64,000 bases of DNA from Phaeosaccion multiseriatum (taxonomy: Eukaryota; Ochrophyta, other classes): positions 1,364,001 to 1,428,000 of the forward strand of contig OZ218957.1 in assembly GCA_965112735.1 (NCBI GenBank). Reading direction: 5' to 3'. The notes under the pieces are model-generated. The model was not told the origin of the DNA. It made no database searches and was given only the letters and a program-made list of their open reading frames with translations. The position numbers and the translations under genes were made by a program. The stretch's first letter is position 1. Every line of letters begins with the position of its first letter. This document shows, in pieces, positions 15,501 to 27,900 of the stretch.

Positions 15501-18500
15501 AGCTGGAAGTGCGGAGTCTGTGTGTGGCCGAGGTGTGTCGCCTGCTGCACCACTTCGCGCAGTTGGATAGCATGTACCGCGCCTCTGTGCCCGCTCTGCA
15601 CCGGTGGCCCATTGCTGAGCTCTTTCACAGGGAGATGGTGGCCGTGGGGGTGGGGGTGGGTGGTCGTGGAGCTGGTGGTGATGATGAGGTAGGAGGCCAG
15701 TCAGCTTCTTGTGCTTCTTCTTCTTCTTCTTCTCCTTCCTCTTGCTCAAGTGGAACAACAGTAGCAGCAGCAGAATCGTCACCACAGGCACAGGCGACAC
15801 AGGTGCAAGTGGCGGAGACGACAGGCGTGGTAGAGACACAGACAGAGACACAGACAGAGGGGGAGCAGGCACCAGCAGGGGCACCAGCAGGGGCACAGAC
15901 AGAGATACAGACAGAGACACAAGGAGGGCGGACAGGGAGGGTGGGGCAGGCAGAGCGTGCTCGGGTCTTGTCCGCTGCAGGGCGCATGGCTCCTCTGCAC
16001 GAGCAAGCCTCCGCCCTCCTGCATGGTACTATGAGGGTGCTCCTATCTCTCTCCAGGTGCGGCACACCCGAGGGGCCTTTGCTGTCGTGTGTGTGGCATG
16101 GGCTGTTGCTGTGTTCGGGTTGTATGAGCGTGGCCCCGGGGGGCGCTCGAGCCTTTGCAGCGTTCCCCGCACTGGGGTCTTGGCTACGGATGTTTATTCT
16201 CAGGGTGGCGAGTACCGATATACGTCGGGTCACGTGCGGTTTACTGTATCGCATATGCGAGCAGCGGAGGACGACATTGAGGCAAGGAGGAGAGCATCGG
16301 GAGCGGCAGCAGCAGTTGGTGAAACAGCAGCAGGAGCAGCAGCAGCAGCAGCCGGACGAGGAGAAGGGGGAGGAGGGCGAGAAGAAGAAGAAGAAGCAGG
16401 GAGGCAAAGCTGAAGAAGGCATTAGTCGTGAAGTAACGCTTGAAGGTATACTCCTGGGCCACATTGTCCGAATGATTCCGCGTGTAACCGCGGGGAGGAG
16501 GCGGGGCAAGCTCTCGTCCTCGTCATCATCAGAGCCCTCTCCAGGGGACGGCAAGAGCGATAAGAGCGGCCATACCTTGTCCGGGGGGGGCATCCCCCAG
16601 GCGGCCGGGAGGGAGGGTGCGCAGACAGGGAGCGGGAGTGGTCAGAGTGACATCGAGAAGGAGAAGGAGAAGGAGAAGGAGAAGGAGAAGGAGCTGCAGC
16701 TCAATACGCTGTCCGCTGTGACTGTGAACAAGCCCTCTTCTCGAGCTGACAAAGGGGGCGGGAGGGGCGCTGAGAGAGGCTCTGAGCTTGTGGTGCCCGT
16801 TTCAAACTGTGCGGACTTCTTCAAGTTCACAGCGGCCCTGCTCCACGTGCGTGTATTCCGGGAGGCGGGGTCTAAGGAGGATGCACCACAGCTTCAGCAG
16901 TTGGTCATACAGCAACCGGTACCGCTACCGTCGACGTCGACATTGGCTGGAGTCCCGAGCCTTTGTGTCAGAGGCACTTCGGAGGGGGAGGAGGAGATGT
17001 TCGGCTTTCTGCTGCGGGAAGTGGTGGGCCGCATTGCGAGACATGAGTTCACGGAAACCTTTGCTTCTCTGACGCTGCCCGACGAGCCCCTCATCGGCTT
17101 GCTCCGCTTGCTGCTTGTGCTCATCACGGCTTCTCCCGAGAGGCAGCAGCTGTGTTGTCGGCTGTTTGCAGAGGTGTCGGGGTCCCGGGGGAGAGGCAGA
17201 GACAGGCGTCTATCGGCCCCGGCGGAAAGCAAACGCCACACTGAAAGGGCAAGTGCGGACGGGAGAGAGGGGGAAGGCAAAGGGAGAAAAGAGAAGGGGA
17301 AGGAGCAGCTGGTTCGGTTTTTGCTTCTCGACTGTCTGTTTCCCCCGCACAATGTCGAGGATATGCTCGGAGAAGGCACCGGCGCTCTTAGCAGCGGCCG
17401 TCTTAGTGAGGGGGGGGGAGGTGAGGGACCTGCTGGGAAGCGACTGGATGAGGATAGGCGTGATGTTGATGCTGATGCGGATGATGATGATGCTGCTGCT
17501 GCTGCTGCTGATGATGATGATGATGACACGGATCTTGGGGGGGATGATATCGCCGAGTATGTTGATGGTGAGGAGGTGGTGGTGGAGGAGGAGGAGGAGG
17601 ATAGCGACGAAGATGACGATGACGATGAACATCATAAAGAAAGCGGAGGGGAAGAAGGCCACCATAAACAAGAGGAGGAGGACGACGACGCTGACGAGGA
17701 GGAGGACGAGGACGACGAGGAGGAGGAGGAGGAGGAGGAGGAGGAGGAGGAAGGAAGTGAGCGGGAAGATGGAGAACAAGGCCAGGACGAGCAAGAGCAA
17801 GGGATCGAGGGCAGGGAAAGAGAAGAAGCAGTAAGCCCCAGGAGGCAAGAAGGGAGGCAGGAAGAAGCTGTGGCGGAGTCAATACTGGGCCCCAAGTGTA
17901 AGACTGCCGAGAGCCGTGCTGCCGTTTTTGCTGTGCTCAGCGAGCTGTGCAGAGGCTCTCCAGACACCTTGGTCCTCGTCACGGAGGTGAGTGAGTGAGT
18001 TAGTGAGCGAGTTGAGTGAGAGTGTGAGTGTGTGAGTGAGCGAGTGGGTGTGGAAGTGGCGAGTAAGTGAGTGAGGGAGTGAGGGAGTGATTGAGTGCAT
18101 TGTTACTTGTTTTGTTGCTTTGTATACGTGTGTCTTGCCCATACACCTCGTTGATGAACATCTCTTGCCCCCTGCTTGCCTCCCTCCTTTCCCTTGTGCA
18201 GATGCTCTCGGACGAGCTGACGCTTTTGCTATCGCCTGACCAGAGTCACTGGGACTATGACCCAGGGGTGGAGGTCAAGGACATGGGGCCCTACGTCGGG
18301 CTCAAGAACCAAGGAGCAACATGCTACATGAACAGGTACGTAGTTTCAGCCCAATCCAACCCAATCCACCCCAGCCCAACCCAACCTAACCCAACGCAAC
18401 CCAACTCCATACAACCCAACACAACCCCAACAGTCTCTTGCAGCAACTCTACCACGTGCCCCAGTTCAGCAACGCCCTCCTCGGTCTACAGCCCGACACG

Positions 18501-21500
18501 CCCCTCGCCTTGACCAACAGCACCAGCAAGGACGGGCAGGGGCAGGGGCGAGGCGGCGAGGCGGAGGCCCAGGAGGCGCAAGAGAGCGAGGAGAGTGCGA
18601 AGGTGCTGCTGCAGATGCAGGTGGCCTTTGCCTTCCTGCGCATGAGTCAGCGACAGTTCTACGATACAAGGCCTCTGTGCGCTGTGTTCCGGGACTACGA
18701 CGGGTGAGTGAGTGGAGAGCAGCAGCAGCAGCGTGGAAGGTAGAGCTCTACATGAGAATGTTGAGGAGCAGCGTCGGGGTTTGCAGCTTCTAATACCACA
18801 CTTCTCTTCACTTTTGTATCTCTCTCTCTCTCTCTCGCTCTCTCTCTCTCTCTCGCGCTCTTGCTCTCTCGCTCTCTCTTCGTGGGGGCCAGCGGCTTGA
18901 TGAACATGGGCGAGCAGAAGGACGTGAATGAGTTCTGCACGCAACTCTTTGAGAAGCTGGAGCGCTCTGCTAAGGCAGCGGGGCCGCTCATCAAGGACGT
19001 GTTCGGAGGCTCCCTTGTCTACCAGGTAGAGTGTGGCCAACGATGTCTGTACCGTAAGGGCATAGAGTGAGGCTAATGATATCGGTATCGTAACGATGCG
19101 CTACTATGCGGGCATGTTGAACCCATTTTGACCACACCTTTGGACCCTTTTTTTGTCATTCTCTCCCCCCCCCCCCACCCCCCTAATCTGTCCCCGCAGG
19201 TCATTTCCAAGGACAGTGAGTGTCGCCACACCTCTCAGCGAGAGGAGCCCTTCGTCATGCTCACGGCAGAGGTACGAGCACGTCCAGCAAGTCATGTCCT
19301 TAGCAGCAGCAGTTGGTGATACAGAAGCAGTAGTAGAAAAGCAGCAGCAGCAGATCTCTCTCCTCCTCCTTTGCACGATTCACCACCCTCTCACTCCCCC
19401 ACATTTCCTTTCCTTTCCCCCCTCTCTCTCCATCTCTCTCTCCCTCTTTCCCTTCCGCCCGTCTCTTTCCCTCGCTCCCTCTCCCTCTCCCTCTCCCTCT
19501 TCTTCTCCCCAATACCCCTCCCTCTCCTTTCTTCCCTCCCTCTCCCTACCCCCTGCCCCACCCAATGCACAATGTAATACAGGTGCAGAACAAGTCGTCA
19601 TTGGAGGACGCCCTTGAGCTGTATGTTGCCGGCGAGCTCCTCAGTGGGGATAACGCCTACCTCTGCGACAAGTGCAAGCGGCATGTCACTGCCCAGCGCC
19701 GGTGCGCCATCAAAACGCTCCCACCGGTGCTAATTGTGCATCTCAAGCGCTTTGAGTTTGACTTGGAGACCTTCACAAGGAGCAAGCTTGATCACTACTG
19801 CTCTTTCCCTATCGGAGAAGGAGGAGGAGGAGGAGGTGGTGGTGGTGGTAGTGGTGTCCTTCCTCCCGACTATCTTGATATGGAGCCCTACACAATGGCC
19901 GGTATCGAGGCTCGAGAAGTCTCGCTCAACAGAGGACTTGACCACTCAAGCCTCTCCACCCCGAGAATGAGCAACGACAGCGGCGTGCAGGGCTCTTACC
20001 ATCTTTCGGAGCAGCTCCTGGCGGGGCACGGCAATAGTGGCGAGTCGAGGATGAAGCGAGACCACAGCATCGCGAGCAGTGCCATCACATCGGACGAGGA
20101 CGACGACGACGACGACGACGACGACGATGATGATGATGATGATGACGACTTGGAGTTCTCCTCGATGAGCAAGAACAGCTTGAACGACTTGAATGACGGT
20201 TACGGGAGGCGGCCTTCCTCGCCTTATTCCATTGGAGGAGGGGGAGGGGGGGGCTCTGTGCAAAGTAAGGGCAAGGGCGAGGGCGGACTCTCTCTGCGCC
20301 CTCCCCGGACGCCGAACAGTCAGGCAGGCCGCAAGCACCACCCGCAGCAGTTGGTGGTTCAGCAGCGCTTGCAGCACAGGGGCCGTCAACGAAGCGTGAG
20401 CGCCGCCTCCTCCTCCTTTCGAGCCATCTCCAGGGTAGAGGCGGGTCAGGGTCAGCACATGTATCGGCTCAAGGGAGTGGTGGCACACAAGGGCACGGCC
20501 AGCACGGGGCATTACTACAGCTTTGTGCGCGTGGGGGGAGAAGAAGAAGGAGGAGGAGGAGGAGAAGACGGGGGGGGCGTCACCAGCAGAGGAGATGGCG
20601 GCGGAGGAGGAGGCGCGGGGGGGCAGCGAGGGCAAGGAGCAGCAGGCGGAGGAGGAGGAGGTGGTGGTGGTGGTGGAGCAGGAGGGGGGAGTAGTAAGAA
20701 GCAGAACTCAGGTTGGTTCGAATTCAACGATCATGTGGTGTCCCCCTTCGACGTCAACGACATCCCCGCAGAGTGCTTCGGCGGCACCACCAAGACCAGG
20801 AACGCTCAGGGAGTTGTGGAGGAGAAGGTTCGTGTTGCGTTGGTTGGTTGCGTTGGTTGGTTGCGTAGTAGAGTCCGGGTTTGGCTTGGTTGGTTGAAGA
20901 GAGTCCAGTCCCACAGAAGTGTTCAGCCTCTGGTCTTTGTGCTGCTCTTGCACGAGGGTTTCTGTATCGATCTTCCTCGACCCAACCATTGTCGCTCGGT
21001 AGCATGTGGAGGGGGGGGTCTCATGTAGAGGTATGCTTCCACGACTGCCGCCCCTCCCCCCCATTCCACCCACGACCATCTTTTTCTCGCCTCTTCGTCG
21101 CCCCTCATCACGTGTTTTTTTGTATGCCTGCCCCCCCCCCCCCCCCCCCTCCTCCTCCTCCTCCTCCTCCTCCTCCTCCTCCTCCTCCTCCTCCTCCTCC
21201 TCCTCCTCCTCCTCCTCCTCCTCCTCCTCCTCCTCCTCCTCCTCCTCCTCCTCCTCCTCCTCCTCCTCCTCCTCCTCCTCCTCCTCCTCCTCCTCCTCCT
21301 CCTCCTCCTCCTCCTCCTCCTCCTCCTCCTCCTCCTCCTCCTCCTCCTCCTCCTCCTCCTCCTCCTCCCCCTCCCCCCCTCCTCCTCTCCTCCTCCTCCT
21401 TCTCCTCCTCCTCCTCCTTCTCCTCCTCCTCCTCCTCCTCCTCCTCACTCGCGTCAACACCCCATCGCCTTTACTCTTATCGATACCCGATGGATTGATG

Positions 21501-24226
21501 GATGGCAGCCTATCCAAAAGAGCGCCTACTTGCTCGTGTACGAGAAGGTCCTCCCGGAGCAGTCCCAGCAACTCGACACTGAGTCTATGGCCATGGATGC
21601 GTACTTTAGCTTCAGTGGCACAGGCATGCTCACTCCGAAGAGCGCCAGAGGAGGCGGGGGGTGGGGGAGGGAGGAGTCTTTGGGAGGCTGGGACAGTGTC
21701 ATGAGCACTCCGAGAAGCCAACACGGGGGCCAGGCGTGGGCCGGAGACGCAGACCAAACAACACCAGCAGGAGCCTCAGCAGCCCCCGCCGGCGGAGACC
21801 TGCTCAGTAGCTCTGCCAAGAGCACGAGCATGTCGATGGGAAGCCGCCTCAACCTCAACACGAACATCAGCACGAACACGTCCGGAGGGGGAGGAGGGGG
21901 GGGGGCGTACTCGCAACCACCTGCGAGGTCGACTTGTGCTCCACGCGTTTCTGGCTCTGGCTCTCGGACCGCAGCAGCGGACTTGGGGCCCGTCGCTGTT
22001 GGTCAGTCGGTCTGGGAGAAGGCAGACAGCTGCGCTAGTCTGGACTGGCAAAGTGGGGGCGGGGGGGGCTTCAACGGTGGTGGCAGTGGGTATATAGGGG
22101 GAGCTTGGGGCATGTCTGGAGGTCGAAGTGGTGGTGGTGGTGGTGGTGGTGGTGGTGGTGGTGGTGGAGGAGGAGGAGGAGCAGGTCAGGTTGGACAGGC
22201 TGTCTTCCTCGCGCCCCAGGCACTCCGCGCTGTGTGGGAAGAGAATATGTCTCTCCTGCTGGACACTTTTGTCTTCGACACGGACTTCCTTCGCCTCGTG
22301 TGGGGCCTTTTGGACGCGGGGGGCGCAGCAGCGGTTCGATCCTCATCCTCGTCCTTGCCCGAGGGGGCGGCGTTACCCGAGGGGGCATCACCCGAGGGGG
22401 CATCACCCGAGGGGGCATTACCCGAGGGGGTACAGGCGGCCCTGGCTATGAGAGCTGGCCTGAAGGTCGGGGCTGAGGTGCTTGCTCGAGCGAGGGCATT
22501 GTCCGTGGTGGGGCCCTGGTGCTCCAAGCTGACGGACATGGCGGTGAAGCATGACGAAGCCGCCGTTGCCGCCCTGGAGACAATGACCACGTCCGGACGA
22601 AGAGCAGGGGAAGGGACAGAGACAGCGGCAGGGGCAGAGGGAGTGAAGTTTCCTCTTGCTGCGCCGTCGTCGAAATGGCTGGCAGACGTGCTGCTGCGAT
22701 GCCCCCATCGCTCCACTCGCACGGCCTTCGAGGGGCTGCTGAGCGCTGCCGTGGCCAAAGCTCAACGTCGTCCCGACCTTCCTTTGCGAGCTTCGGTTCG
22801 CCTCTTCATCACCGCCGCCTGCGGTATCTTGGACGACGCCTTGGTGGAGGCTGGAGGCGCTGGCGGAGGAGGAGGAGGAGGAGGTGGTGGTGGTAGTGAT
22901 GGAGGAGGAGGAGGCCAAGGCAGCAGAACGACGGGGCAGGCAGTAGAAGTCACTGGCTCTGCTCCGACTACTGAGACTGGCACTGGAGAAACCCAGACCA
23001 ACCCGACAGGACAGCAGAGCCCCACTAGTAGAGTGGCAGGAACTGCGGCGGTCGGTCATGTGGAGCACCTGGTGCATGTGCTGGCAGCCGCGGCGGAGAC
23101 TGGCGCCCCGGCTTGCCGGGCCTTGATGCAGCTGAAGGTGCCCGCTCTAGCGATGGACCTTATCGACCTTAGCCTCACGCACACGTCAGCGAGCTCTCCA
23201 CCAGAGGTAGCTTCTTCTTCCTCCTCCTCCTCCGCGTCCTCCCCATGGTCGAGCAAGCTAGTAGCCAATTCCGCTCTCTTCACCGCGGTGTCGAGGCTGC
23301 TTTCTGCCGTGGCCCTACGGCTGGGTCCGGCGTCAGACTCAGGTTCGCCTGATTCTCCTCCTCTTGCTTCTGGCGCCCCTGCTGTGGACGAGGAGGGGGG
23401 ATCAGTGACGAAGGTCGGGGAGGATGGATTTGGGCTCTGCCTGGGCAAGCAGCTCATGCACCACGGGTACTTGATGCGGGCAATGGTGGAGCACACTCCT
23501 TCCGTTGCCGCTGGTGCATGGGTAGCCCTCTTGGCAGGTGTGGACCCCGAGAGAAGTGACTTGTACGGAGAGCTGATGGGTCTGCTGTTTGGTGCCATCG
23601 AGCAACGAGCAGAAGCGGGCACACCTCCTGTCAGGGAAGGCGGGGCTTCGTCTTCGTGTTCGCCTTCGCCAACGTCGTTGTCATCTGCAGCGGCTGTAAC
23701 TGGAGGGAGGGGAGGGGGGGAGGGGGAAAGAGGAGGAGGAGGAGGAGAAGGAGAAAGTGTCGACGGAACGGGGCCTTACATGACCATCCTCTCAGCGCTG
23801 CTGCACATATCGGATGCCTACACAGAAGCGAGAGTCAAGGCCGCCACGACCATCTTCGTGCCCCTCGTTGGACGCGTGCTGGACAAGAACAAGAGGGACA
23901 AGATGGGGGGGAGGCAGGAGCTCATGTACTCTGCGTGTAAGACGCTCTTGTCCCTATATTGCCACGTGCCCGTCAGTCGTGCGGCGATACTCAGCTGCAA
24001 AGGCGAGTGGCACGGATGGGCAAGCGCGAGTGGGGGTGGAGGAGGGGCAGGGGGGGTTGGCGAGCGAGGCTCCGATGGCGGCTCGGGCAGCACCAAAGCT
24101 GAGAAGTCGAAGGGTTCATCCCAAGGAGTTTCCAGGAGATCAAAGCTCGGGAGCTGGGTCACGGGCAGCAGCAGCAGCAGCAGCAGCAGCAGCGGCGGCG
24201 GCGGTGCAACAGCCAGTACAAGGTAG
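4580..24226 (+). CDS. Giant ubiquitin-specific protease, USP9X/USP34-like
   Basis: Seventeen exons: 4580-6397, 6952-7119, 7469-7741, 8113-8529, 8959-9316, 9599-10020, 10359-10767, 11052-12099, 12378-12538, 12769-14788, 15143-17986, 18202-18335, 18434-18703, 18893-19025, 19200-19271, 19583-20827, 21509-24226. All join in phase except exon 8, which lacks one base. The product is about 4,836 residues. N-terminal helical-repeat-like region; a Tudor-like module near residues 420-470 (VKIWWERYNCYYHGTV, then YDDGEVRPYRM); a ubiquitin-like fold from about 1640 (TIVILSGTGRLSPLFEAD). The peptidase core runs from about 3350: Cys box GLKNQGATCYMN (Cys codon 18322), QKDVNEF, a CDKC zinc pair, LIVHLKRFEFD, and His box GTASTGHYYSFVR (His codon about 20510). 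It removes ubiquitin from substrates. Large Gly, Ser, Asp and Glu low-complexity inserts interrupt the core and linkers. A later in-frame Met at 4646 is an alternative start. Confidence 0.87.
6741..6943. repeat. CT-rich microsatellite, USP intron 1
   Basis: Mixed CT, CCCT and poly-C runs before the exon 2 acceptor. The same intron begins as a GTGAGTGA... tetranucleotide run at the donor (6398-6455). Confidence 0.9.
7145..7430. repeat. (CTC)n/(CCCT)n microsatellite, USP intron 2
   Basis: Pyrimidine-only tract, first mixed TTC/CTC, then pure CTC, then CCCT, filling most of the intron before the exon 3 acceptor. Confidence 0.9.
7820..8012. repeat. (CTC)n microsatellite, USP intron 3
   Basis: About 190 bp of CTC triplets, interrupted by two copies of a CACGTT-containing unit near 7903 and 7918. 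Confidence 0.95.
8655..8934. repeat. (CCCT)n then (CTC)n microsatellite, USP intron 4
   Basis: About 230 bp of CCCT units with two CTTCCTTCCTTC interruptions, followed by about 50 bp of CTC. It lies just upstream of the exon 5 acceptor at 8958. Confidence 0.95.
12541..12584. repeat. (GT)n microsatellite at USP exon 9 donor
   Basis: The 5' splice site of exon 9 (12539) is itself the first GT of a 44-bp GT run followed by poly-G, so the exact donor position is set only by phase. Confidence 0.9.
14789..14996. repeat. (GAGT)n microsatellite at USP exon 10 donor
   Basis: The donor GTGAGT expands into about 200 bp of degenerate GAGT/GGGT units. Matching runs start at the donors of exons 1, 8 and 11. 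Confidence 0.9.
15061..15142. repeat. (CTC)n polypyrimidine tract, USP intron 10
   Basis: CTC triplets run up to the exon 11 acceptor at 15142. Confidence 0.95.
21132..21446. repeat. (CTC)n microsatellite, USP intron 16
   Basis: A poly-C run followed by more than 210 bp of perfect CTC and then mixed CTC/TTC. Long apparent Glu, Ser or Pro reading frames through it on both strands are artefacts of the repeat. Confidence 0.95.
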
Positions 24227-24813
24227 ATGAGAAGGTCCGACGTCTCCGCCACTTCGTCAGCATGTAAATACACCATTAGTGTTACCATAATGTAGAAAGT
24301 TTTTTCCCTCTCCCTTCTCCCCTCTCCCAAACACTGGGATGTATAGCAAGGGGTTTGCACCAGGCCCGAAGGCCAGGCTCTTATCGTAGTTCTTCAATCA
24401 CTCGCCACACACATTGCTGAGGAGGGTGAGGAGGGTGAACAGGTGTGCTTGGCCTTAGCTACGCTCGTGCTCGTGCGGCTTGTGCGCTTCGGTAAAAGTA
24501 TTCTTTGGGGATGGGTTTTGCAGATATATCCACTTTCGCAGTCTATGGTACGTACCATGTTTGTTCCACACGCCCCTCTGTGACATGAGCGGGGAATACG
24601 ATGCATTTCATTCTCTGGGGTATTGTACTGTTCGGGAAGGGCGTTAAGCGGATGGCAGCAGAGGGTGTACAGCACCACAAAGGAAGGCCTTTTACCTCAA
24701 TGCAAGGCAAGGGCTCTTCGGCTCTTCTCATCCCCCAACTGGGATGGCCTCTGCACCAGCGGACAGGCGCGAAGGTTTAGACCGTGGTCCTGAGGAGGCA
24801 ACAAGAAACACGA

Positions 24814-24860
<47 letters not shown>

Positions 24861-24990
24861 TAACGCCCTCTAAGTGCCATCTAACCGACTCACATCGGCA
24901 ATCAATCCTACAAGATTGGCTGTCATTCAGAATGTAAATACTCCACCTCTCGCTCTGCTCTTCTCCCCTCCCACCTGTCCACTCTGGCCC
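24227..24990. other. Convergent intergenic region with (TA)n
   Basis: This separates the USP stop (24226) from the giant receptor stop (24991 on the minus strand). It is less GC-rich than its flanks and holds a (TA)n run at about 24820-24857. Several minus-strand frames of 60-94 codons show no recognisable protein. It is probably the two 3' UTRs and terminators. Confidence 0.6.
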
Positions 24991-27900
24991 CTACCCGGGT
25001 CCTGCTCGCGGCCCTTCCTGCTCTCCTCCTTCTCCGCCTCCCTCTCCCTTGTCCTCGGAAGCCGATGGCACCGCCTGAGCAACTTGACCCTCCGCCGCTG
25101 CCCTGGTGGCTTCCGCTCGATTCAGCGGCTCTGCCCTGAGAGCCTCGGCCTCGACCGCCTCACTGGCAATCACACTGGCCGCCCCTACCGCCTCACTGGC
25201 ACTCACACTGGCCGCCCCTACCGCCTCACTGGCACTCACACTGGCACTAACACTGGCACTCACACTGGCCGCCCCACTGGGCCCTCCCACGTCACTGGCA
25301 CTCACGCTGCCATTCACACTGGCACTCACACTGGCAGCTCCTGGAGCTCCAGTGCTCGCCAATGAGCCTTGTGTGGCAAGCGGCACCCCTCGGCTGCCCG
25401 CACCTACGCTGATTGGCAATGCCGCAGGAGCAGCAGCAGCAGCAGCGGCGGCGGTGGATGATGCGACAGAGCCCTGCGGCACCACAACCTTTTGCTGCTC
25501 TGCCAGCTCCTCTGCAGTAAGCAGGCTCCTGGTAGACACCGCTTGACTCAGCGGCATACCAAGGGGGTGCCTCACCTCCCGCTGTGCAGCAAGTATAGTG
25601 CTGCTACCCGGCCCAGCCTTCGAGCTAGACTTGGTCTTGGAGTGGTGGTGGCGGTGGTGGTGGTGGTGGTGGTGGTGCTTGTGCCGGTCTCCTCCTCCTC
25701 CTCCTCCTCCTCCTCCTCCTCCTCCTCCTCCTCCTCCTCCTCCTCCTCCTCCTCCTCCTCCTCCTCCTCCTCCTCCCCCTCCTCGTCCTCCACCACCACC
25801 ACGACCTTCTCCTCCTCCTCCACTGCCTCCCCCTCCTCCACTGCCGGAATGGTGTGTCTTCTTCTTGGCCGAAACGTAACGGCCGACGTTACACGCATCG
25901 CACACCAACTTCATCTCCTGATAGTACGCCCTGTTCCTCATCTTGGTACCAGCGCTGCTTGCGTTGCCTCCACTCTCCCCCAGGGCACACAACGCCACAG
26001 CAGGCGAGCATGCTCTCGCACTCATGACCTGTCCAATCTTCTTCTCAAGACTTGCTTTGCCCTCATCCTTGACGAGCCGCTCCAGTACGCCTTCCCAACA
26101 CTCGCGGTACACACGGCAACCTCGCAGGTGAGCGTTACGGTGGGCAACCCTCACGAGTTCTCCACACTGACACTTCCACTTCATCTTGAGGCAAGCCTTT
26201 GCCTCATGTGCGTGGAGCTCCTTGAAGGGCACCTTCTGCCCGCAGCCCCTGGGACACGCCACAAGCCTTTCAGGGCACTCTTCCTTTGCGTGTTGGTGCT
26301 CCAAAACGCCCCGCTTGACGTTCTCCCCGCAGTCGGGGCAGTGCACCATCTTCTCCTTACACTCGTGCGCTTGGTGTCTCGGCATGGCCGTCGCTCCAAA
26401 CGACTCGCCACAATCCGGACACGGCAAGGGTGCTTCGGGGCACTCGCCTGAGCCTGGCCTGACGTGCTCCTCCATTCGAGCCTTGGCCACCAGCACATGG
26501 CACTGAGGACAGGGCAGCATGGAGCAGCCCGAACGCTGGTGCATGCCGAGGAGAGACACGGGAACGGACACCCCGCACGCATCACACGGCCCCATGCGTA
26601 GGGGACAGGAGTAGGCGAGGTGGTCCTTCACATCGGCGTATGCCATTTGTAGGTTGCAGCCGATGTTAGGGCATGGCACCTCCCGCTTGTCGCAGTCCTC
26701 CTTCAAATGGCGAGGCAGGTCCTTGGCCGGCAGCAGCAGCGGAGTCGTATCACCACCATCTCCAGCAGCTGTAACATCGGAGGAGGGCATTCGGGCAGAG
26801 CACTGTCTCGGACAGCTCACAAGACGGTCCTCGCACAAATCCCTGTCGTGCTTGGCCTTCTCCTTGCTCATGAAAGCCGCTCCGCAGCTACACACCACCG
26901 TCCGCAGGGGACACTCCTTCTCCTCATGAGCCAACCTGTCCGCCTGCCGGGCCTCAAAGCCACAGCCATAGAGGCAGGTGGAGGCCGGGTCGGCGCATTC
27001 GTATCTCTCGTGATGGGCTCGATTGCGAGCCTTGAGGGTGGCCCCGCAGATGCAGGTCCAAGGACGATCAGGACAGAGATCCCGTTGGTGCTCAGGGAGG
27101 TCAGCCTTGACCACTTCCTCTCCGCACTCTTCACAGTTGACGACCCGCTCGGAGCACTCCTCTTTCTCGTGAATGGCCTTGGCTTCGAAGAGCATTTCCT
27201 GGCCGCAAATACACGTCCACTGCCTTTTGCTGCACTGCATCTCCACGTGGGTTTCCGTGGTGAGGTGTTCCATCATCTTCCCACACCCAAGGGGGCACTC
27301 CACCATGCGATACGCGCACTCGGTGGCGCTGTGCTGCTCGAACTCCGACCGCAGCACGTGAACCCCACATCGGCACAGCCTCAGCATCGGACACGTGGCC
27401 GCCTTGTGCCCCTCGAGGTTGCGGGCCTTGACCTTGGCTTCACAGAACTCACACTCCACCGCCCTCTCCTGACATTGGGTCTTCTCATGCACTTCCAGCA
27501 GCCGCTGCACCACCCGCTTGCCGCAGCGCTGCGGGCAGATGACGAGTCGCTCCGGACACTCTTCCTCCTCGTGGAGCATAACAGAGCGGTCCCGTAGGTC
27601 CGCCCCACAGCCCAGAGAACACAACGCGGCAGCAGGAACGGGGACAACACCCCCGGGGGCAGGACCCCTGGGGACAGCCTCCTCCCCCCCCGGGGAGGCT
27701 TGCTGTTGGACCTGTTGGGCCTCGGCAGTGGGTTTGTTGTCTCCGTCCTTCTCGCCCTCGTCCTCGGACTCTGGGGCGAACATACCCTCGTCGTCTGGTG
27801 CGCCGCCACTGCCGACACCCTTCTCCTTCTCCAACTCCTTCTCTGCCTCTTTCTTGTGCACAGCAGCAGCAGCAGCAGGATCCGGCGCCATCGTTGTTGG

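Noticed and set aside
20708-21757. Glu-rich and Ser/Pro-rich open frames in the CTC tract
   Set aside because: Triplet microsatellites give stop-free frames on both strands. The tract lies between USP exons whose peptidase motifs join in phase without it.
24820-24857. (TA)n run as a promoter or origin
   Set aside because: It lies between two convergent 3' ends, and nothing but its composition supports such a role.
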